Below, in pieces: positions 10,286-20,905 of a stretch of DNA of 64,000 nt. This DNA is from Artemia franciscana (taxonomy: Eukaryota > Arthropoda > Branchiopoda > Anostraca > Artemiidae): the NCBI RefSeq assembly GCF_032884065.1, contig NC_088867.1, positions 48,977,317-49,041,316 of the forward strand, read 5' to 3'. Position 1 is the stretch's first letter, and the number at the start of each line of letters is the position of its first letter. Position numbers and translations under genes: made by a program. The notes below the pieces were generated by a model. The model saw only the letters and a list, made by a program, of their open reading frames with translations. It was not told where the DNA came from and did not search any database.

Positions 10286-10357
10286 TGACGTCATGTTTCT
10301 GTGTCGGCTGACGTCATGAAATTAGTTGCCGTCATTTTTGCTTTGACGGTGACGTCA
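10286..10357 (+). promoter_or_regulatory. Three TGACGTCA (CRE-type) octamers in Helitron 5' leader
   Basis: Perfect palindromes TGACGTCA lie at 10286, 10309 and 10350. Spacing of 23 and 41 bp is identical in the copy starting at 17955 (17999, 18022, 18063). The octamer is the consensus for CREB/ATF bZIP factors. A promoter role is inferred from position just upstream of Rep; the coding start overlaps the second site. Confidence 0.5.
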
Positions 10358-12346
10358 TTCAAGTTATATAAGACATATGTTCATATTCAAAGAGTCTATG
10401 CCAAAAAACTTGCTGCTGATAGAGAAAGTCAGAAAAGAAAGCGTGCCGAGGAACTACCAGAGCAACGCGAAAGCAGACTTGCTGCTAAAAGAGAAAGTGA
10501 AAAAAGAAGGCGTGCCGAGGAATCAAAAGAACAGCAGGGAAACAGGCTTGAGGCTGATAGAGAAAGAAAGAACAGAAAGCATGCTGAGGAACTACCAGAG
10601 CAACGCGGAAGCAGACTTGCTGCTAAAAGAGAATGTGAAAAAAGAAGGCGTGCCGAGGAATTACAAGAACAGCAAGAAATCAGGCTTGCTGCTGATAGAG
10701 AAAGTAAGAAAAGAAAGCGTGCCGAAGAATCAGAGCAACCTGAAAGTTATCGCCTGGCATTAAGGTACAACCCAGTCGATGATTATAGCTTGAGTAGATG
10801 TGTTCAAATCGGGACAATGTCTAAAATTTGTCCCTATTGCAAGGCCTTGAAATTCAATGGTGAAACAATGGGAATGTGTTGCGCCTCAGAAAAAGTTAAA
10901 CTTCCTCTATTGGCTGCACCACCAGAGCCATTGAAGACTTTCCTTACTGGAACTACGTCAGAATCTAAGCGTTTTTTGTCAAAAATTAGACAATACAACT
11001 CATGTTTCCAAATGACGTCGTTTGGAGCCCAAATCGAAAATCCAGATCAATTTATGTCTACTTTCAAAGTAAAAGGGCAAATTTATCATAAAGCAGGGTC
11101 ACTTCTACCATTCTCAGGCGAGAATCATAAATTTTTACAATTGTACTTCATCAGTGATAGAAATTCTGAATTGAATGCACGTTGCGAAATTTCTCCCAAC
11201 GTTGAAAGGACAATCGTTTCCGAATTGCAACATCTTTTCCACGAAAATAATAATTTAGTACGTCTGTTCAAAACAGCCATCGATTTGATGCCTACTGATA
11301 CGCATAAAATTGTTATTTCCGCTGACAAAACGCCTCCTGGCCAACATGTGCGTAGATACAATACTCCGACTATCGACGAAGTGGCAATCGTTATGGTCGG
11401 TGATCAGTTTTTACCTCGAGATATTATTCTTCATAAGCGAAACGCTCAGTTGTTAAGAATTGCTGAAACTCATCGATGCTACGATGCCCTACAATATCCT
11501 ATCATTTTTTGGGATGGAGCCGACGGCTATCACTTTATTATTAAATTGATGAATCCAGCCACTAACAAAGAAATGAATAAGAAATGCAGTGCATTGCATT
11601 ATTATTCCTATAGACTAATGATTCGGCAGGATGAAGAAAATTATATTTTAAAATGCCGTGAATTGTTTCACCAATTTGTTGTGGATATGTATGCTAAAAT
11701 TGAATCAGAACGTTTGCTATATATCCGCCTGAATCAGACCAAGCTCCGCTCTGAACAATACATTCATTTGCGAGATGCAGTTATAAATGACGGTAATACC
11801 ACGAACGTTGGAAGATTAACAATTTTACCTTCGTCATATGCTGGCAGTCCCCGTCATATGCATGAATATGCTCAAGATGCTATTGCGTATGTTCGTCTCT
11901 ATGGTCGTCCAGATTTATTTATTACATTTACATGTAATCAATCTTGGGACGAGATACTGCAGCTTTTACTTCAAGGACAATCGGCGGTTCATAGGCATGA
12001 CATTACGGCACGTGTCTTCCGGCAAAAGTTGAAATCACTGATAAACTACCTTGTAAAACATGAAGTGTTTGGGTCAGTGCGATGCTGGATGTACTCAGTG
12101 GAATGGCAAAAACGAGGTTTGCCACACGCACATATACTAATCTGGCTACATAAAAAAATTACTTCGAACGAAATTGATGATGTGATTTCCGCTGAAATAC
12201 CTGATAAAAATGTCGATAAGGGGTTACATGATATTATTGTAAAAAATATGATACATGGACCTTGCGGTGCACTGAACGAAAATTCACCATGCATGGCCAA
12301 AGGAAGGTGCACAAAGCAATATCCTCGACTTTTAGTACCCAATTAA
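10316..12346 (+). pseudogene. Helitron Rep, N-terminal part with HUH motif (frameshifted)
   Basis: Open frame of about 676 residues from ATG 10316. Residues ~25-145 are five 23-residue basic repeats (LAADRESKKRKRAEE type). A Cys-rich segment follows near residue 170 (CPYC, then MGMCCAS), then the Helitron-like N domain (FITFTCNQSWDE, GSPRHMHEYAQDA). The HUH nuclease motif GLPHAHIL lies near residue 604. A NSPCMAKGRCTKQYP block precedes the stop. In the family this protein nicks DNA for rolling-circle transposition. The frame is lost at about 12340 by an apparent one-base deletion; the expected continuation (ITGNDGYPQYRRR) lies in the next frame. The segment preceding the repeats in other copies (MTEEP...EEAAQ) is deleted here. 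Confidence 0.88.
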
Positions 12347-12769
12347 TTACTGGCAATGATGGTTACCCACAATATAGAAGAAGATCTACTGAAGATGGCG
12401 GTAAAACAACAATAATAAAGAAGCGTAACGGTACCACCATCGAAGTAGATAACCAGTGGGTTGTTCCATATTCCCCATTATTATCAAAAACATTTAATGC
12501 ACACATAAACGTTGAATACTGTAACTCCATAAAGGCAATCAAATACATATGTAAATACGTCAACAAAGGCAGTGACATGGCAGTTTTTGGCTTGCAGTCC
12601 GAAATCAAAATTTCGATGAAATCGTAGAATATCAGGCTGGAAGATACATAAGCAGTAATGAAGCTGTTTGGCGAATTTTTTCATTTCCGATACATGAACG
12701 TAGTCCAGCTGTTGTTCACTTAGCGGTACATTTACAGAATGGTCAACGTGTTTATTTCACAAAACCAAC
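12341..12769 (+). pseudogene. Helitron Rep, two-Tyr motif segment (frameshifted)
   Basis: Continues Rep in the +1 frame: ITGNDGYPQYRRR, NAHINVEYCNS and then KAIKYICKYVNKG. The two tyrosines separated by three residues are the catalytic pair of the Helitron/HUH Y2 nuclease. A second break at about 12605 (FGLQSEIKIS instead of the FGLLPEIKDIDEIVQYQ type in the other large copy) shifts the frame again before the helicase part. Confidence 0.82.
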
Positions 12770-14308
12770 GTGCAACAAAGAGTCCTGAATCCACCGGATA
12801 CAATATTAACAGCTTTTTTTTCGCTTTGCAAAAATGATTCTTTTGCAAAAAAACTGCTGTATACTGAAGTGCCTTCGTATTACACGTGGAATACTAAAAA
12901 TAAAGTATTTGAACGTCGAAAACAGGGTAAGTCAGTCGACGGCCAACCTACCATCTTCAAAGATACCACGATAGGAAGACTCTACACCGTTCACCCCAAT
13001 CAACATGAATGCTTCTTTCTACGGCTGCTTTTGGTGAATGTACCCGGTCCGACATCCTTTGAGTATTTGAGGACTGTAAATGGTACTATACATGACACTT
13101 ACCGTAGTGCATGCCAAGCTCTGAATTTATTGGAGAATGACCAACACTGGGATAATTGCATCAATGACGCGTGCGAAACGTCAACCCCAAGTAAAATTCG
13201 TGCATTGTTTGGCATCATTTTAACAACTTGCTCTCCATCAGCTCCTACAGAGTTATGGGAAAAATATAAGTCAAAAATGTCCGAAGATATACTTCATCGA
13301 AAACAGTTAGAGACGTCAGATATGACTTTTGATTTTACATCAGAAACTTATAACTAAACTTTAGTTGTTATAGAAGATTTGTGCGTAAGTATGGCAAACA
13401 AACCTCTTCAGGATTTGGGAATGCCTTCACCTAACCGTATCTCTGCTGTTTCGACATGTGTAGAATTGGATCGTGAACAAAGTTACAGTACGAGTGATCT
13501 ATTGTCGTATGTACAAAATAACATTTCCAAGTTAACGTCGGAACAAAAAGACATTTATGATATGATAATGCATTGTGTCGATAACAACGTTGGAGAAATT
13601 TTCTTTTTGGATGCGCCAGGAGGTACTGGTAAAACGTTTGTGATAAAACTGATTCTGGCATCAATTCGATCAAAAAATGATATAGCGTTGGCAATTGCGT
13701 CGTCCGGAATAGCCGCAACATTGCTGCCTGGTGGAAGAACTGCTCATTCCGCTTTGAAATTGCCTCTGAACATGCATTCTACAGAAAATCCCACGAGCAA
13801 TATTTCCAAATCATCTGGGATGGGTAAAGTATTGCAGCAATGCAAACTTATTATTTGGGATGAGTGCACAATGGCACACAAAAAATCGCTCGAGGCTCTG
13901 GATCAATGCTTGAAAGATTTGCGAGGGAAGTCGAAACCCTTTGGCAGCACCTTAATATTGCTTGCGGGAGATTTCAGGCAAACATTACCTATAATACCTA
14001 GATCAACTCCTGCAGACGAAATGAATGCTTGCCTGAAAAATTCTAATTTATGGGCACACGTAAAAACATTAAAATTAACTACAAATATGCGTGTCCGATT
14101 GCAAAACGATGACTCTGGTCAAACATTTTCAGATCAATTGCTGGCAATAGGAAACGGAAAGCTCCAAGTAGACTCAATTTCAGGACGTATACAACTACCT
14201 GCTGATTTCTGTAATTTAGTGACGTCCAAAAATGAATTGATTGAAAAAGTATTTCCGAATATTCTAAAAAATTATAAAAATAATAAATGGCTAAGTGAAA
14301 GAGCGATT
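12770..14308 (+). pseudogene. Helitron Pif1-type helicase, partial
   Basis: Starts in the inter-domain region (NPPDTILTAFFSLCKND). A TAA stop at about 13355 replaces a Tyr codon of the other large copy. After it come Walker A (DAPGGTGKTF, ~13612-13641), Walker B (IIWDECTMAH), motif III (GDFRQTLPII) and TTNMRVR. Sequence ends in SERAI at the gap. In the family this SF1B helicase unwinds the donor strand 5'-3' during rolling-circle transfer and is fused to Rep. The C-terminal motifs must lie in the gap or be absent. Confidence 0.88.
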
Positions 14309-14408
14309 NNNNNNNNNNNNNNNNNNNNNNNNNNNNNNNNNNNNNNNNNNNNNNNNNNNNNNNNNNNNNNNNNNNNNNNNNNNNNNNNNNNNNNNNNNNN
14401 NNNNNNNN
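14309..14408. other. Assembly gap (100 N)
   Basis: Exactly 100 undetermined bases, the usual placeholder for unknown length. It falls in the helicase, and the right flank is not Helitron, so the true missing length may be larger. Confidence 0.99.
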
Positions 14409-16796
14409 AACAAAGCCATGCCTGGCTAGATTAGATAACAGAGCTTTGGAATCTCATAATTGGGGTTCGAGTTCGACATACAATTCTATTCCCTCGGTAA
14501 ATAGTAGCACATTGGAATTTCTATCTTTTTTTTTTATTCAAATTTGGATAAAGGGGAGGTTTTTTTTTTCTCTTTGTAAATGAATATTTCCAAAGTTATA
14601 GTTTTTTGATTGTACCTTGTTTTGTCTTAAGGGAGGGAAATTGGATTGAAAACTTGCGATTTTTCTAAGAGGGGGAAGGTGTCACGGCAAGCTCGAGTTT
14701 TAAGTGGGACGAAGCAAACTTTTCCCCGACCCTTACAAAAGAATTATCGGCTAGCCGTTTGTCCCTTTATATGGCAACTATGACAGTTTATACTGCTCGT
14801 AAATAAATGAATACCTTCACTGGCTGTCCCATTCTGATTAGAAATGTAATTGCTTGACTTGCTTCCATGTGAAACATTTATGTTCTCCTTTCTTAAATGT
14901 TGAGCCAATTTCTTTGCTTTCTTCTTTAGATATTCAATCGTCTTTTCTTCGTTATATTTAAAAGCATTTAAAGACTTGTCACCTGCAATTTAATGAAGTT
15001 GCTTAAAAATACTGAAAGAAAAACATCCACGGAGGGAAATATATTCCTATTTTAAATTATTTAGCTTTTCTTCATTGTATTTGCGAACATTTAACACTAT
15101 TGATAACTAATCTGCCATCTATTTTAAACTTTATAATTTCTGAAAAATTCGAGAGAATAAATTGAGCTCTGTTTTCAGTCCCAGAATGGAAACAAGATGT
15201 AGAAGGATTTATTCTTGAGAAATGCTTGGGATGTATTAAAAAAAAAAAAAAAATTCAAGGGATTGTTATATTGTAATATTAGAGCCAAAAATCCTTATGC
15301 TTCGCTTCCAATATTTTATCCAAATTCTATACAACTATATTCCTTGTAAGGTCAGAAAAATTTCTATTTCCCTTAGAGATTTAACGTCGCTCCAAAAAAA
15401 GTAAAATTCAACGGACAAGCACAAAACTCTCACTGCATCATCTTTTTTAATGAGTGTCGAAGGGTACCGTAGGAACTTTGGATAGGGTTCACTCAATTCA
15501 AAATTGGAAGTTCTAATGCCCTTTTTAAGAGCCAAAAATGCTTGGAGGCAAAACAGCCCCCCCCCCAACCGCACCGTTATCGACCACGTAACCCCACCCT
15601 ACAGTCCCAAACCAAATAGCTGGCTATTCCACGGATCAAACTCCTGCCCATTGGAGAAAGAATTCTCAAAGCAGCACGCAAACCATATAGCTAAGACGGC
15701 CGCTTAGCTATAATCCCGGCAGTCCCAGCAACGAAGGGCTCTGCTCGACCACCACAGGACCTTCTGCTGATTTCTAAGACACATTCTTTATTTTTCAAAT
15801 TGCCAGGCTCTTCTAAAAAAAAAAAAAATTATGAATCTTCTAATTGAATTCCCTATTTTTCCCATTTTTAAAGACGTATATGGTTGTGTAAGTTCTCACT
15901 TAACCAATTTAAAGAATTTATTACTATATTTAGTGTTCTCGGTACTTTAATTTCTTAAATCAAGGGTACCCCACTACGCAAGAAGTTAATTAAAAATGAG
16001 TTAATTAAGAAGTTAATTAAGTCAAGATTAAAAAGTGCTATACACCAATTCTCCCCAAAAGTTAGGTCCAACAAAGGACAAAATATTGTTTTTCTAAGGG
16101 CTTGACACCCACAATTGGTTAATGGCAAAAGGGACCTTAATTAACCAAAAAATTCGTTATAGAACATTAAAGATCCCCTAAATCAGCCCCCTTTTTTCAA
16201 CTGGCTTAAAACCTATATTTGAAATAATTGGCAGATAGAACTGAAATACAGAGAAAGAAATAGAAAAAGGAAAATATTGGGTTCCTCCTGAAAATAAGGC
16301 CCGAAAAGGGAAATTTTTTTTTTATTCCTGAGCGACTAAAAATTTACAAACATACACCACTAGACCAAAAGAAACCCTCGTGTACAAATAAAACTTTAAT
16401 TTGGGGACATATGCCCCCAAACACAGGTCACGAAAAAGGGCCACTTTCATTTCCGATCGGATTTAAACTTATTCCCAAAGCAAAATTAAAAAAAAAAAAA
16501 TGTTTCCTCCTAAAATCGGCCCCAAGAAATGTTTTTTATCGAATAGCTAGGAACTTGTGGCCTTCAGTTCTTGAGCTAAGAGGAGTCATTGCAGAAAAAA
16601 AACAAACAATTTGGTTCACCCGAGAATGGGGCTGAGAACAGCTAAAAACGTCGTTGTGAACGTCTTGAAAAACTGTTTATTCTCTTAAAAGTTACATCTT
16701 CAAGATTTTCTGTTAAAAGGAGTATGTTAAAAAAAAGAAAAAAAAGAGAGAGAACAGAATTTGGTTGACCTGAAAACGGGGCCAAAAACTTGTTTT
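14409..16796. other. No gene; diverged interspersed repeats
   Basis: No convincing coding sequence. Segments at about 15330-15600 (TTCTAATGCCCTTTTTAAGAGCC, then CTTGGAGG) and 16130-16790 (ACCTGAAAACGGGGCC and similar) look like old relatives of the R1 repeat or its flanks. A 13-base A run lies at about 15240. The TTGGGGTTCGAGTTCG at 14461 is only vaguely tRNA-like. Confidence 0.5.
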
Positions 16797-17954
16797 CAAA
16801 CAGTTCGTGGTAACGAAGTGTAGTAAGGAGCGACCTGGCTCGATAGTAACCGAAACCCTAAAAAACGGAATTTTCATAACAATAGTTACATCAAAAGAAT
16901 CGCATTTTCATGCTGATTTTAAATATATAAGTTTCATTAAGTTTAGACTTATCCATCAAAAGTTACGAGCCTGCGAAAATTTGCCCTATTTTAGAAAATA
17001 GGGGAAAACACCCCCTAAAAGTCATAGAATCTTAACGAAAATGACACCATCAGATTCAGCGTATCAGAGAACCCTATTGTAGAAATTTTAAGCTCCTATC
17101 AACAAAATGTGAAATTTTGTATTTTTTGGCAGAAGGCAGATCACGGATGCGTGTTTATTTTTTATTTTTTTATTTTTCTTCCCAGGGGTGATCGCATCGA
17201 CCCAGTGGTCCTAGAAACTTCCGCGAGGGCTCATTCTAACGGAAATGAAAATTTCTAGTGCCCTTTTTCAGTGACCAAAAAATTGGAGGGCACCTAGGCC
17301 CCCTCCCACGCTAATTATTTTCCTTAAGTCACCGGATCAAAATTCTGAGATAGCCATTCTATTCAGCGTAGTCGAAAAACCTTACAACAATTGCTTTGGG
17401 GACGACTTACTCCCCCCCCAGTCCCCGTGGGAGGGGCTACAAATTACAAACTTTGACCAGCGCTTACATACAGTAATGGTTATTTGTAAGTGTACAGACG
17501 TTTTCAGGGGAATTTTTTTTTGGGGGGGGGGGTTGAAAAGAGGGGGATATGTTAGGGGAACTTTCCTTGGAGGAATTTATCATGGGGGAAGAAAATTTCC
17601 ATGAAGGGAGCGCAGGATTTTCTAGCATTATTTAAAAAAAACAATGAAAAAATAAATATGAAAAGTTTTTTTCTACTGAAAGTGAGGAGCAGCATTAAAA
17701 TTTAAAACGAGCAGAAATTATTGCGCATATGAGGGGTTTACCTCCTCGTAATACCTCGCTCTTCACACTAAAGTATTTTTAGTAATTTCAACTATTTATT
17801 CTACGGCCTTTGTTATTCAAGGGTCATTCTTAAGGAATTGGGACAGAATTTAAGCTTTAGTGTAAAGAGCGAGGTATCGACGAGGGATGAACTCCGTCAT
17901 ATACGCAATAAAACAAACGAATATAGTAGTTTGTTACGTAAGTTAATTCGTAAA
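16797..17954 (+). repeat. Interspersed repeat R1, copy 1 (5' part)
   Basis: Begins CAGTTCGTGGTAACGAAGTG and runs through the CACCCCCTAAAAGTCATAGAATC, GATCACGGATGCGTG and GGTCCTAGAA landmarks shared with copies 2 and 3. It includes an inverted repeat with ~50-bp arms (17729-17780 versus 17853-17905). It is interrupted at 17954 by Helitrons and resumes at 20494. No coding capacity; class unknown. Confidence 0.85.
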
Positions 17955-18118
17955 TCTATATATATAAAAATAAGTTGTCTGTCTGTCTGTGGATCAGGTG
18001 ACGTCATGTTTCTGTGTCGGCTGACGTCATGAAATTAGTTGTCGTCATTTTTGCTATGACGGTGACGTCATTAAAGATATTTAAGACATGCGTTCACGGA
18101 AAAATGTTTAATTGTAAA

Positions 18119-18469
18119 ATGACTGAAGAACCTACAATGGCAACAGCCGAGGAAGCTGCTCAAAGAGTCTATGCCAAAAAACTTGCTGCTGATAGAGAAA
18201 GTAAGAAAAGAAAGCGTGCCGAGGAATCACAAGAACAGCAAGAAAACAGGCTTGCAGCTGATAGAGAAAGTAAGAAAAGAAAGCGTGCCAAGGAATCACA
18301 AGAACAGCAAGAAAATAGGCTTGCGGCTAAAGAACGCAAAACCGCGCAGTTAGATGAAAATCCACCTGGAAAGCGAGAGTCAAAACATATCAAAACTGAA
18401 AATGATAGCGATGATGACTGGGTTTGGGATTTTGACTTGGATAAGGTCATCAATGCCTACCAGATTTAA
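18119..18469 (+). CDS. Helitron-borne small protein: basic repeats plus acidic tail
   Basis: Frame of 116 residues with the same start (MTEEPTMATAEEAAQRVYAK) and design as the ORF at 6437-6841: two basic 23-residue repeats, a RLAAKERKT linker and the acidic NDSDDDWVWDFDLDKVINAY segment. It ends at a TAA right after NAYQI, where the 6437 copy continues for about 19 basic residues. The protein is similar in two separate elements, so coding constraint is possible, but recent common origin could also explain it. Function unknown. Confidence 0.5.
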   Translation: MTEEPTMATAEEAAQRVYAKKLAADRESKKRKRAEESQEQQENRLAADRESKKRKRAKESQEQQENRLAAKERKTAQLDENPPGKRESKHIKTENDSDDDWVWDFDLDKVINAYQI

Positions 18470-18595
18470 GTTAAAAAACAAAGGTTCGGCGATATGTACT
18501 TCATAGTGACGCTGAAAAATAAAGAAGAAAAAAAAACTGAAAAAATGTAAAAAACTAAGAAAAAACTAAAAAGAAAAAACACTCAAAGATAAATT

Positions 18596-18948
18596 ACAGA
18601 CAGGGACACAAATGACGACCGACACAGAGGGAATATAAATGACGACCGGGAACCTCAAAGAAAAATTACAGACTGGGACACCCGGACACAAATCACGACC
18701 GGGAATATAAATGACGACCGGGACACAGGGACACAACTACAACGGGAACGCCGGGGGCACAGGCGGGATATATAATTGACGACTGAGACACAGGGATTGT
18801 TTGAATAGAAATTACACACCGGGACACTGGGACACAAATGACGACCGGGACACTGGGACACAGGGAATATAAATGACGACCGGGACACTCAAAGAGAAAC
18901 TACAAACTGGGACACCAGGACACAAATGACGACCGGGTCACAGGGAAT
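18596..18948. repeat. Minisatellite (GACCGGGACAC / GTCCCGGTCGTCATTT)
   Basis: Irregular units such as GGGAATATAAATGACGACCGGGACACAGG and CAAAGAGAAATTACAGACTGGGACAC. The same array occurs in nearly every non-autonomous Helitron of the window, in fixed orientation relative to the element, and is absent from both large copies. Confidence 0.9.
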
Positions 18949-19430
18949 ATAAATGCTATTTATATGCACAGACAATGGGACAGCGAAGAATGTTGTATAT
19001 TCGCATGTTTTACGTAGTTAAAAATATATATTTATATCTATCTCTGTTCACAGGTGGGACACAGGGACACAGCTAACTAATGGCGCGTAACTAATATGGC
19101 GCGTAACGACTTACGCGCGCGGGGGGGCTTGGGGGGGGCGCGAAGCGCCCCACCAACTAGGTGTTGGGGTGGCGCGAAGCGCCACCCCAACAGCTAGTCT
19201 ATATATATAAATAAGTCTATATATATAAAAATAAGTTGTCTGTGTGTCGAGTGACGTCATGTCATCAGGTCGTCAAGTCGTCATTATGACGATGACGTCA
19301 TTAAAGGTATTTAAGACATTCGTTAAGGTATTTCATAGTGACGCTGAAAAATAAAGAAGAAAAAGAAAACTGAAAAAAGAAAAAAGGTAAAAAACTAAAA
19401 ATAACTAAAAAGAAAAAACACTCAAAGAGA

Positions 19431-20120
19431 AATTACAGACCGGGACACAAATGACGACCGGACAGAGGGAATACAAATGACGACCAGGACACTCAAAGAG
19501 ATATTACAGACTGGGATACCGGGACACAAATGACGATCGGGACACAGGGAATATAAATGACGACCAGGACACAGGTATTTAAGAGTATCGTTCAAAGACA
19601 AATTTTTAATTGTAAGAATATCGTTGAAAGAGAAATTTCTAATTGTAAAATGACTGAAGAACCAACAATGGCAACACCCGAGGAAGCTGCTCAAAACGAA
19701 TGTATTCAAGCCGAAGTAGCTGAGTTGGTAAAGCGTTATGTTTCAGGTTCTAGGTCCGAGAGGCTCCAGGTTTGAACCTTGGCTTTAGCATTAATACAAA
19801 AGAAGAAAAAAACTAAAAAAAAAAATAATGGAGAAAAAGACAACTAAAAGCCGGGACACAGGGAATATAAATGACGACTGGGAAACTCAAAGAGAAATTA
19901 CAGACTGGGGCACTGGGACACAATTAACGACCGGGAGATATAAATGACAACCGGGACACTCAAAGATAAATTACAGACCGGGACACCGGGACACAAATGA
20001 CGACCGGGACACAAGGAATATAAATGACGAACGGGACGCTCAAAGAGAAATTACAGACTGGGACACAAATGACGACCGGGATACTGGGAATATAAATGAT
20101 GACCGGGACACAGGGAATGT
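19431..20120. repeat. Minisatellite array, interrupted
   Basis: GACCGGGACACAGGGAATATAAATGACGACC-type units at 19431-19575 and 19850-20120, separated by a Rep N-terminal scrap (MTEEPTMATPEEAAQNE) fused to the tRNA-like module. Confidence 0.85.
19694..19780 (+). repeat. tRNA-like module, type B
   Basis: GCCGAAGTAGCTGAGTTGGTAAAGCG contains a good A-box (TAGCTGAGTTGG). CCAGGTTTGAACCTTGG forms a T-arm with a B-box. GCCGAAG and CTTTAGC can pair as an acceptor with one mismatch and one wobble. The anticodon arm is not canonical. Other copies lie at 32760-33007, 33266-33362 and 49221-49315. Confidence 0.6.
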
Positions 20121-20317
20121 TCGATTAGCAATCACCATCAACAAAGCTCAAGGGCAATCATTAGAATAATGAGGTACAGATCTGAATACGGATTGTTTTT
20201 CCCATGGACAATTTTATGTTGCATGTTCAAGAGTCGGTAAACCTGACAATCTATTTATATGCACAGACAATGGGACATCGAAGAATGTTGTATATTCGCA
20301 AGTTTTACTTAGTTAAA

Positions 20318-20448
<131 letters not shown>

Positions 20449-20493
20449 ATAACGAAAAGAGAAACCTGACAATCTACTTATATGCACAGCTAG

Positions 20494-20905
20494 TTACGTA
20501 TATTTTTTACTAATGAAAATGTTCGTAAAAAAATTACAAGTTCTAGTTGCCTTTTTAAGTAATCAAAAAATCGGAGGGCAACTAGGCTTCCTCCCTCTCT
20601 CCTTTTTTCTCAAAATCTTCCGATTAAAACTATGAGAAAGCCATTTAGCCAAAAAAAATTAATATGCAAATTTTGTTTTAATTATTTATGTGTGGAGAGC
20701 CAAGATCAAAACATGCATTAATTAAAAACGTCCAGAAATTAAATAAAAAAAAACAAGTTTTTTTAAATGAAAGTAAGAAGCGACATTAAAACTTAAAACG
20801 AACAGAAATTAATCCGTATATGAAAGGGGCTTTTCCTCCTCAACGGCCCGCTCTTTACGCTAAAGTTTTTTACCGTTTTAAGAAGTAGAGTTAAGAGAAA
20901 GAGTT
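20494..20905 (+). repeat. Interspersed repeat R1, copy 1 (3' part)
   Basis: Continues R1 after the Helitron insertion (TTACGTATATTTTTTACTAATG, compare 22070 and 24500). It reaches the left arm of the terminal palindrome (to CTTTACGCTAAAGTTT), but the right arm is missing and copy 2 begins. Confidence 0.8.

Larger units (their letters stand above)
10238..14308 (+). mobile_element. Formerly autonomous Helitron (H7), 3' end lost in gap
   Basis: The 5' terminus is TCTATATATATAAAAATAAG at 10238. A leader with three TGACGTCA motifs is followed by Rep and helicase coding sequence. Sequence fails at the 100-N gap (14309), and the DNA beyond it is not Helitron, so the last part of the helicase, the TA tract and the terminal hairpin cannot be seen. 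Several frame breaks make this copy non-functional as assembled. Confidence 0.9.
17955..19197 (+). mobile_element. Complete non-autonomous Helitron (H8), 1243 bp
   Basis: Both ends are intact: TCTATATATATAAAAATAAG at 17955 preceded by A, and hairpin GGGGTGGCGCGAAGCGCCACCCC followed by AACAGCTAG ending at 19197 and then T. The interior holds three TGACGTCA motifs, the small ORF (18119-18469), minisatellite on the opposite strand sense (18596-18948) and the helicase-end relic. The next Helitron starts at the next base. Confidence 0.93.

Noticed and set aside
10301-10315. Start of Rep at the GTG upstream of ATG 10316
   Set aside because: GTG starts are not expected in eukaryotic nuclear genes. 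The ATG lies 15 bases downstream, and other copies suggest the true start is the later M(T/N)(E/D)E.
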